64,000 nt of DNA from Blattamonas nauphoetae. Taxonomy: Eukaryota > Preaxostyla > Oxymonadida. The stretch covers positions 109,101 through 173,100 of the forward strand of contig JARBJD010000150.1 of NCBI GenBank assembly GCA_033064195.1, in the 5' to 3' direction. Each line of letters starts with the position of its first letter. The first letter of the stretch is position 1. A program made the position numbers and the translations under genes. This document shows positions 1 through 12,259 of this stretch, piece after piece. Under the pieces are notes generated by a model. The model saw nothing but the letters and a program-made list of their open reading frames with translations. It was not told where the DNA came from and did no database searches.

Positions 1-1
1 A

Positions 2-3000
2 GAAAATGCGTACAAAATCAGATGGGAGGATGCGTTGGGTGATTTCCAATGGTCCATGCTTGAACATCAAGGGTCTCTTCACGCTCTCGCACCGATTCGG
101 GTGAAAGAGGACACTTTCATCCATCCAGATGACCGAGATTCTGTGCACACGAAGCAATCTTCACAATCCACACAACCATCATCAATTAAATCCCCAACTG
201 ACAGTCTAACTGAAGAATCGGAGTCGCTGTCGAATCAAGCAGCTGCCCATCCTTTCTACGTTGATGATGACATGCAAAGAAAGCACAATCCACCGTCCGT
301 CCCTTTCACCAACTCTGTCCCGTCACAATCGGCATTCGAGAAAGACGAAACATTCACTTTAGCGTGGATTGGGACAGTGGAACGAGTGTTGTATTTTGGA
401 GTGGTTGATCGAAGGAGAACGATCAACGCAAAGCGAGTGATGACATCTGGAATTCCGCTGTCTGTTGTTCATCTTCCAGCACTCCACGCGTTTGCGGTTC
501 TTTGTCGAGAGACTGACCCGTTCCAGACTTTCACTGAAAATCGACAATCAAATAACGTTGTGAAGGAGATACTGGAGAATGTGAAGGATGCGGATGACCT
601 CAACACTCCAAAGGTCAGGCCTCGCTCCGTCAGCCCACAAGTCTCGTCTCCTCTCAAGTTTGATTTAGCTGCACCAGACTCGCCAAAGACCATTCGCCAG
701 ATCAGCGATTTGGATCCAAACTGGAAGGGGAGTGAGTCGGCGTGGTACTTACTGAGATATTCGATGGGCAAGTTCCGATTCTCGCTTGGGGGCGAGCCAG
801 CTCAGATCACACACGGAACAGAAGACACCTACCGCCCGTTTCGCAACGATCTGATGCTGTACTATGCAAAGGTTGATGCTGTTCGCGCTGAACAGCTCCG
901 AAATAAGCGCCGGAAAGGTCCGGAACAGCCCAAAGTCGACAAAAATGGAAAACCACTCGCGTATTACAAGTTCTTCCCGAAATTATCGAAACCACTGACC
1001 GATGCGCTCAACCCGACGTCGACGCCGGAGGAAGCAGAACAGTTCCGGAAGTTTGTCCCACAATCAGTGCTGTCTGATCCGAATTTGAAGGGATATTTGC
1101 ATTATGGGATCCACTCGGGATGGTTCGCTCGTTCGACAGATGCAAATAATGTTCCGTTTTTTGATATTGCGAATGATGTAGTCAGAGATAAACACGAGAG
1201 GCATTTGAGGAGCACACGACCTTTCCTTCAGATGCCACGGTTTTCAAGACACCCATCGCATTGTTATTCACAGTCGACCACATTCTGTGCCTCTCATCCG
1301 AACTGGCTGAACACCAAAACAGTTTCTAAGGCTCTTCGAATGCACAATCTTCGTCTCCGCCCGCGTGTGATCCAAAACACGACGATTCCGACGAGAAAAG
1401 CGATGGAATCGAGGCAACGATCGTTGGCGAAGATGCAAAAGCATGGCTACTTCTCAGGATTCATCCAAATGGAAGGGGAGGGGGAGGGGACAGATGTTCC
1501 CACGATCGATATCTCCACCGGACCGCTCCCTGTCCCACAAATCGACACGAATGTGCTCCTCTCTCGAATCTCTCCTCGTTTTGTTGTTCTGCTGTTTGAT
1601 GAAATGGACACAAGAACGAGAATTGGACGGATGGATCTGTCTGACATCGAACTTCTGTACGGATCAGCAAGCGACGCCCAACGCACTCTTCGCAGCCCAA
1701 ACGGAAAGATCGGACACAACCCACTCGCCTTCCTCTACAAAACACCGGATCTTGTTTCGGCAGCCTCTGTCATGACGAAAACGATGAAATCGCTGAATAT
1801 TCCGACCAACTCGACGAGGTTCTATCACTGGTCGTGTATGACTGCGCTGTCAATCCCCACATTCAGAACTGTGAAAGAAATAACGAAAATGAAGAAGAAA
1901 ATTGTAGAGTATGATGAAAGGAGGGTGGAGGAGATGCGACAGAGCAAGCAGGAGTGGGGTGATGGGCCGACTCAATTCAAAAAGCTTGGCTACGGCATGA
2001 ACAGCGACCAGTTCCACGAAAAACACATCCGCTCACTCATCGCTGTCGCTGGGAGGGAATCGACACACCAGCTCACTGGCCTGGGATTGATGGAGATTCA
2101 CAACGGAATGGACATGTTCTCGAAGGAGGCATGCAAAGTGCCGAGTTACGAGAGTGTGTATACAGACATTCTGATTTTTGAGCTGAAACGACAATCACTT
2201 TTTGGAGAAGCGAAGAAGATTGCTGCATCACTCGCAGCAGACGAACAGAACGAGCAGATTGAGAGGAAGTTGAAGCAACTCCCTTTCACATATCCAGAAC
2301 TAACAACAGCACCAACCATCTCAACATCTTCAGTGACCCAGCTTCTCAATGTCGACATCACGCTGGTAAAGCTGATACGAGTGTTGGGAGCGTGTCAGGG
2401 TTTGACATCGTCGCCTTCCCTGCTGTATATACTGAACAGCCAGTTTCTTCACATCATCACACTTTGTGATGGGGATCCAGAACTTGTTGGGTTGGAGAAA
2501 ATGGCGAAGTTTGAACGAAAATTCGACGAAGAGAAGAAACGGTTCCAGACTCCAAGTTCTCTCAGTACAAGTTATCCGAACACAGCACACGGAACGAATT
2601 CGTCGTTCTCGGACGATGGTGACGATTGGTTTGATGATCTTGTGACAGAATCGGAGAAGGCAGAGAACTTCTCGGGGAAGTCAGCACATCCACTCAATGA
2701 ACATATGCAACCATCACACACCTGCAGCTGCACTGTGCCTCTCTTCACGACGATCGGAAAAGAACAACATCGAACGTTCTTCTATCCTTCGCACATCTCG
2801 ACGTACGACGTGAGTGATGTCTCGCCTGTCACACAAGCTCTGTATCCACTTTCCGACAACATAATGTTGAAAGAGGCAATGCAAGCGCCAATCGGAACCC
2901 CAAAACCAGAAACTGGGAAGGTCAGAGTGATGGGATCCAAACTCCGATTGGTTCTTCAAGCGATGGCTTGTTTGGAAGCGCCTGCGCCCATCACGTCAAT

Positions 3001-5142
3001 CTCCATCACTCCAGTTGAGCAGATCGGGTCGACACTCGCTCCCAACATGGTGTCTCCCTCCCACAGCAGCCATCCGAGCTCAGTCTGTTCAGAACCCTGC
3101 GGAAAGTGTCTTCACGACGCTCTTGTCCCTTCCTATCTCCAAACAGGCAATCCACTCCACATTGTCTTGTCATTTGGATACAATGGACTTGCACTGGCTA
3201 AGTTCAGTCCGCCACTTGGGTTCCCATTGTCGTCGTTGATGCAGACGAAGGGAAGTGGGATGTGCATTTATCATCGATCGTCGATTAACGCGTGGGAGAA
3301 GAGATATCGTGATGTTGTGGAGAGTGGGGAAGGAAAGAAGGAGAGAGAGGAGGGAAAGAAGGGGAGAGAGGAGGAGAGGAGTGGGAAGGAAGGAGAAAAG
3401 AGAGAGAAACACAACATTGACAAAGAACCATCAACAAACGAGACCCAACCAGAAACACAACACACAAACCCCCTTTCATGTTTCTCTTCGGTACGCGTAA
3501 CCTCAACACCATGCCATCCCCCATTCCATACCCAAAACAAACCCATCTCAGCCAAATTGAATATCTCCGTCGATTCACACTTGGTCAGCTTGATCCTCCA
3601 CCAAAGGAGAAGTTCTATGTCGATTCCAAAGACATGTTTCTGTGCAAAACAGCTTCAGTTGTGAATTCGTCGTTTGAGATTATTGCTCAGTGCACAACGC
3701 CAACACTGATTCTGGATGTGTGCATGTTGAACTCAGACAGTGTCGGCTTGTTGTTGGATGGGCATTCTCTTGTCTATTCAGTTGTCCCCAACACATGCAG
3801 CGTATCAGACCCTTCCTCTCCCCTCATCTCATCCACCGACACTCTCCCATACGCCTTCCTCCTCAACATCGATATCCCGTCTCCCATCCACTTCGGCATT
3901 ATGATGAAATCGACTTTTGGGGATCAAGGGATGTATCCTGATTACTACACGCACGTTGCGAAACGATATTCGGAGATGATCAGTGAAGGGAAGTCAAACA
4001 CTACGACAAACTCGTCTGCAACGAGTCCGACACTCTCGAATGACAGTCCCACACTGACACTGAATTCACCAAATTTTGAGAACAGGGCTTTAAATGAGAG
4101 GGGCGCTTCGTTCACAGGAACATTGAAAGAATCGCATCCGTTTGCCATTCAGCATTTTGCCGTCACACCAGCCACAATCCTCCAATCTCTTCCCGAACTC
4201 CCAACATTCTTGATCATCTCCCGACGAGGACACATCGCTCGCACGTCCCAACTCCTTCTGAGTCGATTCATCAGCCCTGACCACTCCCACACAGCCTACA
4301 TGTCGATGATTGAAAGGGCCCACTTCGGAGATGTGTGGAAACACAAACAACTGACAATGTTCGAACAATACAAGCAACTTGAACTCGATTCTTACAAACG
4401 ATTTGTCAAACTCTGCCTCCAAACCGAAAAAGACACTTTCGGCAGAATTCTCTCCGAAAATGCCCTTCCGGCCCCGAACTACCACCCACCACCCGTTTAT
4501 CTGGCGACGGGGAAATTCCGAGATTTGGGTCTACTCGCCGGAATTAGCCCCCTTCCATTTTCGCGTGCCACAAATCGAGTGATCCATCCGACGACAGACT
4601 CGTTGAGACAGGCGGCTGTGCAGATTAATGCGTTGTTGGCGAAGAGGAAGGTGGCGTTCTTGGCGATGCGGGAGGAGGAAAGGAGGAAGGATGAGAAGGA
4701 CGAGACAGGCGCAGTCTCGTTGCGAATGCATCAGCAGAAACAGATTGAAGAAGAGTTGAAACAACATGCTGCGAGGCTGAGAGCATCGCCAATGACGGTC
4801 AGACGAGGAACGAAGACAAATCGACATCACCATGCTAATTGTGACCTCTCCCCACACCCACAACCATCCAGACTCTCTTCACTCCCCCACATCTTTGTTC
4901 CACTTTCCCCAAGCGCTGTCTCATCCCCTGATCCAACAGAAGACGACACAGCGATTCTTGAAACGAATCTTCCTCATCCACCGCCTTCACACTCTCTCCC
5001 TCGTGTCCACACAGCACCATCGCTTGTGACATCGATCACACCCACTCACGATTCCTCAACCAATCGTCGCGACAAGGATGGGGAAGAGGGGGATCTTGAT
5101 TGGTCTGTGTCCCATCCGTCATCAGTCCTTCCCTCAGTCTAA
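2..5142 (+). CDS. Large unrecognised protein, 5' end outside the window
   Basis: The reading frame is open from the window edge to about 3490 and continues in another frame from about 3589 to a stop at 5140-5142. An intron must join them: a GT donor at 3491 and a CAG ending at 3588 would give the right phase, although the purine-rich stretch at 3320-3412 may itself be intronic. The encoded protein exceeds 1600 residues. Around 350-500 the translation (RTINAKRVMTSGIPLSVVHL) faintly resembles a blade of the DDB1/CPSF160/SF3B3 beta-propeller family, but I see no CPSF-A tail, so I do not assign it. The C-terminal part has a charged helical stretch (about 4630-4790) followed by a Pro/Ser-rich, probably disordered tail. 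There are no obvious membrane segments. No function is proposed. Confidence 0.6.
3320..3412 (+). repeat. Purine-only low-complexity tract (GGAAAGAAG/GAGAGAGG)
   Basis: Nearly 90 bases of almost pure A/G on the plus strand. If translated it gives only E, K, R and G. It lies just before the frame change of the surrounding gene and is more likely intron or low-complexity linker than folded protein. Confidence 0.6.
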
Positions 5143-5677
5143 ATTTTTAGGATTTTTAGTTGGAGGTTTCAGCACTCCCTCGCTTCCTTGTTTTGACCCA
5201 CTCTTTTCGGATTCAAGGTTCACATTCTGGACCGATTTCACTCTTTTTCTTTTTTGGCTGAGTGTTGTACTGAAACAATGACAAATTAAACAACCACACT
5301 TCTTCTTGACCCAAACCATCTTGATCGATCCCAACTTTTTTTTCTCCATCTTGAGTATAAAGGTTGAGAGAGAAAACGGCTTCTCTGTTAATGACCTTCT
5401 CTGGAAGGATATGATGCAAAGGGAAGTTCACTATAGCAATTGGTGAGAAGAGGTCGCCCTACTTGTTACGCCAGCCTCTTATACCGTCTGATTTCCTTCC
5501 ACTCTTTGAACCCGCTTTGTCTGTCTCTATACAATGAATTAACGAGTGTAGTGTCTACATAATCCTTTCGGACCTCGTCTGATGCAGAATTCTGCAAAGG
5601 ATGTGAGTTTCTTGTTGTGGAGGGAGAAAAAACAAAGATCTATGGAGAGAATGATTGTGTGTCTGATGGAAATAACA
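5143..5677. other. Convergent intergenic region
   Basis: Lies between the 3' end of the large plus-strand gene and the 3' end of the minus-strand aldo-keto reductase. It has T-rich stretches and no credible coding or RNA gene. Confidence 0.5.
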
Positions 5678-6737
5678 TTAATTGAAAATGGAGATATCAA
5701 AGAAGGTGGAGTCATTTACTCTAAAATGTCGGTCCAATTTTGTGAGCTCAGCCACTTCAGCGTCCGCGAGTTGAAAGTCGAAAATTGCAAAATTCTCCTT
5801 GATTCTATTCACATGTACGGACTTTGGAATAATGCTCACATTCTTGTATCTTTGAGTGAGGAATCTGAGAACAATTTGTGCTGCCGATTTGTTGTATTTC
5901 TTTCCGAGATTGACGATCACTTCCTGTTCCGTGATTTGGGGTGTGTTCTTGTGAACACCCACACGTGCGAGCGGTGAATATGCGGTCAGATGGATGTTGT
6001 GTTGTGCACAGAATTGAGTGAGTTCTTCTTGTTGAAGATACGGATGGAGTTCGACCTGATTTGTGACTGGATGGATTCGCGCGTAGTTCAGCAGATCATT
6101 CAATAATGCAACGGTGTAGTTGCTCACACCAATATTCTTGACAAGTCCTGCATCCACCAATTGTTCCATTGCCTTCCAAGTGTCCGAGAGAGGAACACGA
6201 TCGTAGATCGTTTTCCCATCTTGACCTTTCGGGATCAGATCACCACCATGCTGGAATGCAAGAGGCCAATGAACGAGGTATAAGTCAAGATATGTAACTT
6301 GTAGATTGGCTAGTGTGAGCTTACACGCTGGGAGGACGTTTTCTGGTCTGTGATCAGTGTTCCATAGCTGAAAATTGAGGAAAATGTATGAAGAAGGGAG
6401 AATAACAATGAAGAACCTTTGAAGTCAGCCATAGTTCTTCTCGTTTCACCAATCCTTCGTCAAAGCATTCTTTGAGAGCTGGAGGCGATGAACGAGAAGA
6501 AGGAGAAACCTTGACCGATTTCTTTTTCATTCCCATAGATATGAGCAAAATCAAAGTGGCGATAACCAATTTTGATGGCTTCTTTGACGGCTCTGAGAAA
6601 GACATGACACGAAGAAAGGAGAGTGTGAGTTCGGAGTGTCCATACTGTCCTACCTCACCAGGAGGAGCTTCCCAGGTACCTAAGCCTAGACTGGGTATTT
6701 TTGCACCATTATAGAGTGTACAGAGTGGGACGGACAT
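5678..6737 (-). CDS. Aldo-keto reductase, four exons
   Basis: A cytosolic NAD(P)H-dependent oxidoreductase of the AKR superfamily, reducing aldehydes or ketones; the substrate cannot be told. Exons are 6646-6737, 6510-6592, 6416-6478 and 5678-6366, giving 308 residues, the normal AKR length. Introns are 53, 31 and 49 bp, all GT-AG. The N-terminus has the usual IPSLGLGTWEAPPGE strand. The catalytic tetrad is complete: Asp45 and Tyr50 (DFAHIY), Lys79 (LTSK) and His112 (LVHWP). Later come IGVSN, NQVELHPY, the AYSPL loop and IIPKSVHVNRIKEN, the usual cofactor-phosphate-binding region. The start codon at 6735-6737 places this N-terminus exactly. The splice sites were chosen because they restore the family sequence; nothing looks broken. 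Confidence 0.93.
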
Positions 6738-6881
6738 GTCGATTCAGTTGAAATCAAATGCAGGGTTGATCTAGTATTGTGAGCGAGAATGGATTTGAAA
6801 ACCGTAGAAAAAAGCAGAAGACTGTGAAACACAAATGATGAGAGAAAAGAATGATGAAAGAATGAAGTGGTGTGTTCTGCT

Positions 6882-7470
6882 TCATTCATCCATCTCGACA
6901 GCAATCGTTCCCCCAACCATCTGCGGTTCGTCCCAAACAACAACTGGCTCAATCTCAACTGCATCATTGTCCTGGACGATATCCACAACGAATCGGAAGG
7001 GAACTGGGATGTTCGTGAAGAAGACTGGCTGTGTCTCTCCATCTTGCGACAGTTTCAGTGTTCGCTTTCCTTCTCGTCCATCTGCCTCCATCACCACTCG
7101 CTGTCCCTCTCTTCCTCCCAAACATGCTGAACCTTTGTTTGTCTGTTTGCTGTTCTGTCTGGCATATCGAACATTTGGATGCAAGTTCCATCCTGCTCCT
7201 CCCTTCAAACTGGCAAAGTCTGCTGTGAGAGTCCGGATGCTCAGAATGGACGAGATGATCCCAACTGCGAATGTGTACGTCGGTCCTGTTCTGATTGTGA
7301 GTGACAGACGAGCCACTTCTGCCCCAAATTCGAACGAGACCAGCGAAGCCCAGATATTCTGTGATTTTGATAAGATATTTCCACACACTGTCCATCTCCA
7401 TTTGTCGAACAGTTCGATGGCAGCTGCTCCAATTTGAGATCGTCTTCCTGTTCTGGCCGCCCGCCTTCAC
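6882..7470 (-). pseudogene. SPRY-like C-terminal domain, kinase part missing
   Basis: This stretch matches the last ~190 residues of the three kinase-SPRY genes in the window: linker AARTGRRSQIGAAAIELF, then LVSFEFGAEVARLSLTIR, ACLGGREGQRVVMEADGREG, TLKLSQDGETQPVFFTNIP and the shared end MVGG...MDE-stop (TGA). The VEAD...RTL...FTNIP.P.RF pattern is typical of SPRY/B30.2-like beta-sandwich domains, so a protein-interaction role is likely. Upstream on the minus strand I find no glycine loop, catalytic loop or DFG, and the coiled-coil region is interrupted. It is therefore a truncated copy rather than an intact kinase gene. Confidence 0.7.
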
Positions 7471-7599
7471 TCCTTCCTCTGTTGTGAATGATCGATTGGA
7501 ACACCATCCGTTTCTGTCTTACCTGGCTCGAAGTGGTCATGCACACATTTCTGGGGATGTTCACGCAGTTTGTGTGGAGAAGTTCCAGAACTTGTTCCC

Positions 7600-8568
7600 G
7601 CTCTAGTCGGCACCGTTCCTGGCGCAGAATTTGAAATTCGAGGAAGTGAAGTTGGGATCGAGGTCGGGTTTGAGAGAGCCGCCTTGGCTGTTCCCCACGC
7701 TCGGAAAACCGCCGATTCCTGTTCTGATTGGACAGACAAATAAGGAGTTCAAGTCGAAGTTGAAGAAACGAACACAATCGAACTCGATTTCGTTTTCTCC
7801 GTTTCCCTACTCCACTCAGAACAAGACTCAGAATTCAGCACCGAAACCGGAACTGCCACCGAACCACTCGCTTCATCTGGACACGCACCTTCCGCGAATC
7901 GAACTGGAGACGATCGCATCGGCTCAACGAAACCAGAAACCACCGCCTTCTCGCATCTCGCGACGATTCAATGCAATTCCTGTGCCATTCTTTGCTCAAC
8001 AAATGAAAATGATGAACGAGACGAACGATGACACAAAGACGTCGGATGATTCGCTGATGAGCCAAAGCGAGTCGAGTTCATTCACACTGGATATCGAAGC
8101 AGCTCGAACATATTCGCAATCGGAGCACGCCTTCTCGCAGAACAGCGCCGACCACTCGATCTTTTCGATTCTTTTCCACATTTCATTCAACGAACACCTC
8201 AATATCCACATCACTTCCTATTTTTTTGCTCATTTCTTACTTCCTGACATTAAAGCTTCTTTCAATGAGAGACCCTTCAGCACATTTGTCCGGAATGTTG
8301 TCGTCTAGTTCACGAGCATATGTCCCTCCCAACTCTCCGTCTTCTCAACACCGCCAGCATTTCATTATCCACTGCCCAGCCCGAAGTATGCATTCCATAT
8401 GATCGTTTCACTTCTCTTTCCTGATATTCAAGTTCACCTTCCCTGATATCCGAGCCCACCCTCCACTATGTCCCGTCTCAAAGGTCAGTTCCATCTCCAA
8501 TCAACAACCTCGACGGACGGTTGTCACTCACTCATCGAATCCGCTCACAACTGAGAATTTCTTCTTGC
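7600..8568 (+). other. Degenerate coding-like sequence, unassigned
   Basis: A frame is open at 7631-8308 but its translation is low in recognisable structure, and a more protein-like reading (around FEVRGSEVGIEVGFERAALA, 7628-7690) is in another frame and soon meets a stop. It may be a worn N-terminal part of the receptor-like sequence further downstream. No gene can be defended. Confidence 0.3.
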
Positions 8569-9910
8569 AGAAAAGAGGAAGAATTGAAACAGAACGTCCA
8601 AAAAGCAAAAACATTGAGACATTGTGAGAACGACCATGAAAGGCGACGACGCGAAGGAAACAAAAGGGAAGGGGATGAAGACGACTAAGTTGAGGTTGAT
8701 GAGGACATCGAAGGAAAATATGAACAGGCAGAAAATGAGAAAGACGGAACACGAAGCGTGGGAGAGAATGAAAACGTTGAAGAAACCGAACCTGAACCAA
8801 CTGGCGAAATGGAAGAAGATGAAGAAAACGACAATACTGAAGACGAGTAGGAAGAGGCAGTTGAAGATGAGGGTGAACAAGACGATGGAGATGCCGATCC
8901 CAACCAACAGGTAATCGAGAACTCAGAACGCGAACGCAGAGATGATGAGGAACAGTATGAAGAAATGGACTAAGCTGCCGGATCTGAAGAGAATGCTGAT
9001 GCGAAGAAAACGAGAATGATGAAGCTGTCGAAAGCGAACAACTCGATGATGAAGATCCTGACGCTGCCTGTCCTGAAAATGAACAAGCTGAATCGAAACA
9101 TGAAGATATGCAGGAGAAAGATGTTGTAAAAGCTGAAGACGAGGACGATGACGAAGAAGGCAAAGTTAAATCGAAGAAATCAAAAGTGAAGTCAAAACGC
9201 ACTTGTTTGGTGCACCAGCGCAAAAAAAGAATCAAACGATATAGAAAACGAGATAGAAAAAACTGAACTAAACATTGAAGATGATGAGGATTTTGCAGAA
9301 GCGGCGGATGAACAAGAAGAATCCGATGATCAATTTGAAGACGATGAACAGGCGGAAGGGACAGAATTAGAAGCCGAAAAAGAAGAAAACAGCAAACACT
9401 CAGTCAACTCAAGGGAGAGTTTAAAATCAAGCAAATTGTCCCGGAGTTCGAAATAAAGTCGGTCGTCAAAACAATCAAGCTCCAAATTTCTGAAATCACA
9501 CTCTTCGGAAGAAAAAGAGGAAGTAGTGGAAGAAAAAAAATCTGAAGAACAAGATTGACAGGAGGAAGAGTTTGAAGACCAACTGGAATATGAAGGAGAG
9601 AAAGGAGACAACATCGATCCTCAGCCGGACAAAGAACCAGAGCATCAATCGGAAACTAAGGACAATGACGACGAAATTGTGAAAAAAAGAGCATTTTATG
9701 GAGACAGGAGCTGGAAAGGAAGGATCGGTGCGTGAAACAGACATCGAATCAAAGTCTGAAGCCGCAAAGAAAGAATCAGGTGAAAAAGACGAAAACGAAC
9801 AAGAAAACAACAAAGAAGTTGGGTTGAAGAAGATGACGAAGAAAAAGTGGAAGAAGGAGAAACGTCACCGAATCCGCATTTTAAGTACGAAGATGAAGAC
9901 ATGTCCGAGT
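8569..9910 (+). pseudogene. Broken Glu/Asp-rich protein gene
   Basis: From about 8569 the plus strand encodes long acidic runs (EETEPEPTGEMEEDEEND, EQDDGDADPNQQ, EESDDQFEDDEQAEG). These are interrupted by in-frame TAA, TAG and TGA codons (near 8686, 8848, 8972 and 9556) and by frame changes. A possible CAG acceptor sits at 8567-8569. The composition is that of a disordered acidic protein or linker. The TAA/TAG codons fall where Gln could be tolerated, but homologous genes here use TAA as a true stop, so I read them as lesions. Confidence 0.5.
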
Positions 9911-9979
9911 GACTGCTATTCACCCCACATTCACGAACACCGTTCAAACAGGACTGAATTTGAATGTTGAAGTGGAATG

Positions 9980-11483
9980 GGAGCTTGCTTGAGCCGAAAC
10001 TGCACGTCGCCTCGGCTGATCTGAGTGGAGGCGAGATGGGGATGATTGTTGTGGACTCTACCTTTCTCGAGTTGAAGAACGTGAATGTGCACATCATCTC
10101 AGTCTTGCAGTCGTTTGTTCTGATTCATGGAACGAACTCTTAGATTGTGCTTCACGAAGGATTGTTTGCTGGGCCATCCACTGGAATGGCGATGAACGAA
10201 GATTCAGACAGTGTTTGCAGCTGGTCGTCGAGAGCTCTCCAACTCATCAACTGCGACCCGCACATCACGAACACTCGGTTGTTCCAGCTGAATCAAGGAG
10301 CGATCAACGTGAAGAATGGTTCTTTTGAAATCCGAACATCGTCGTTCGATTCGAACTGTGCCACGTCTTCCTCGTTTCCGTCTTCTCGTCGCAACATGCA
10401 CTGCTCGAACGAAGGGATTGTCACGATTGGGAGTCTGAGTGGAAGAGATGGGTCGAACGGATTGCCGCTGTTGGCGTCGAAGGAAGGGTGTGTGATGAAG
10501 GGGGATGCAGCCCACCCCGACTCGTCTCTGTTCGTTCCTCAGCTGGACAAGGAACAGTCAAAGAGTGTGGTTGACACAGCCACTCAACAGTACAAAGTGA
10601 GCATCGTTGGATCTCGACTGATTCCGTGTGGGTTGTTCTTGGAAGTGTTTGAACACGAATCGGAAAGCAATGCGGATGGCAAGTCAGTTGAATTCAATCT
10701 GAACGACACTTCGTCTGAGACTGAAGTGACATTTATCATCGAACAAGAAGAGATCGCCGCATTGGATCAGAAACACGAACTCCGATGCCGACTGAAGTTT
10801 GGTCAGAATCTGCGAACGACAGACTGGTTCACATTCTCGGCTGCCCACATCGACGATCCTGAGCCAACGAAACCAAAATTCAGCCAAACTCCGCTCGGAA
10901 AGGCACTTTCATGGATCCTTCCAGTTGTCGGCAGTGTTGTGCTGCTGCTCATCCTCCTCCTCATCATCTTGCTCGTGTGGCGACGAAAGATAGAGGAATG
11001 CATTGAAGTCACTCAGAACGAACCAGATTGTCTGTCAGGTTTGATTGGTTCAGGACAGATCGTGGCTGATGAAGGGATTCTCGATGGAAGGATTTCCAGA
11101 TGAGCAAGAAAATCGAGAAGAGAAAGAGGAAGAAATAGAAAACGAGGTGATGGAGAGGCCACACAAAAGGAAGAGGAGAAAGAAGAGGAGAAAGAAAAAG
11201 AACAACCGCTCAACAAACATCACGTCAAGAACGCTTCCGTCAGCAGCCCCCGTCCATTTGCTCCTTCACGTTGTACTCTCTCGTCCACAAACACAGCCCC
11301 GTTCATCTCAACCGCGTGTACTTCGACGAACGGGTTGTGATCGAGAAAAGGAAACAACAGTGGCAGAAGGCGACGTCGAAAGGGATGGACCGGAACACCT
11401 TTTTTCCGGCTGAATCAATCGTTTTAAGAGCCGTGAATGACGTTTTCATCGCCTCAGAGTCAGATTTCTTCCTTCGTGGGTGA
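9980..11483 (+). pseudogene. Receptor-like beta-helix membrane protein, damaged
   Basis: From about 9990 the translation runs through short beta-helix-like rungs (LHVASADLSGGEMGMIVVDS), is stopped once by TAG at 10141-10143, and resumes with AINVKNGSFEIRTSSFDSN and SSFPSSRRNMHCSNEGIVTI. It then has an extracellular beta-sandwich-like region and one membrane helix at 10912-10980 (ILPVVGSVVLLLILLLIILL) followed by WRRK. After a frame change, 11271-11483 encodes HSPVHLNRVYFDERVVIEKR, like the cytoplasmic kinase-like tail of such proteins. From memory, large oxymonad surface proteins have this order: parallel beta-helix, helix, pseudokinase. The stop and frame breaks mean it is probably not expressed as one protein. 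Confidence 0.6.
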
Positions 11484-11612
11484 GATCAACACTGATTTCA
11501 CGTTAATGCAACAATTTCAAAAAATTTGAGTTCACCAACACCTTCTTTGTTTTTCACGTCACTTACTTTCTTTTTAGTTGTTCTCTAGTGAAAAATTAGG
11601 ACAGAAAAGTCA

Positions 11613-11696
11613 GATCTGCGTGTAGACCTGGAGATCTGCGCCTAGACCGATCTGCAGATCTGCGTCTAGACTTTTTCGGATCTGAGTCTAGACCTA
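11613..11696. repeat. Four copies of a 16-bp motif AGATCTGCGTCTAGAC
   Basis: Copies begin near 11613, 11633, 11657 and 11681 with spacers of 4-8 bases. The motif joins two 6-bp palindromes, AGATCT and TCTAGA. The fourth copy is degenerate. Confidence 0.75.
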
Positions 11697-11699
11697 CCC

Positions 11700-12259
11700 C
11701 CTCGCAACATTCGCTGTGTGGATCGTCTCCTGCGTCGAACTCTTCTTCATTTTCGTCGCAACTGAAACCATCGCCTTTCGCTTCTCCTAAAAACGAGAGC
11801 GTAAATTCGATATCACTGAGCGTGGCGTCTGGTGCCGGATCGCCTCTTTCGTCGCCACACGCTCGACTGGAAGTGCCGTCGTTCTGCCCGCGAAAGATCC
11901 AGGTGGACGGAAAGCAGAAAGGTGTGGGCAGCGGTGTGAATTCGGGGGGCTTTTGGGAAGGGAGTGGGGAAGGGTCGGGAAACAAGTGCTGCAGCTCCAC
12001 AATAATTGATTTGACGCTGTTTGTTGGGATGAGCTGGTTTCTTGGTTTGAGGTTGACGAAAAGGATCAATTCACGTCTTTTGTTTGACTTGTCGTTATTA
12101 TGATTGTCTTTTCTGCATTGCATTCTGTTCTGTCCTGGTCATTCGACATTTCTTGATTTCTGTTTGGACTCGTTTTCAAAAAGGGCAGAACAATCACACA
12201 ACAATGCGAATAATGAAGAGAGAACAGAAAGAGGAAAGTGTGAAATGGTGTGTTCTGTG
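11700..12259. other. No convincing gene
   Basis: A 175-codon minus-strand frame (11596-12123) and a plus-strand frame (11822-12103) overlap here; neither has recognisable motifs. The sequence lies beyond the 3' end of the kinase gene that ends at 12260. Confidence 0.4.

Noticed and set aside
35-5142. CPSF160/SF3B3/DDB1 family assignment
   Set aside because: Only one short strand-like stretch resembles the family. The expected later propeller blades and C-terminal domain are not recognisable.
8569-9600. Alternative genetic code with TAA/TAG as glutamine
   Set aside because: TGA also interrupts the same sequence and paralogous genes end at TAA, so lesions explain it better.
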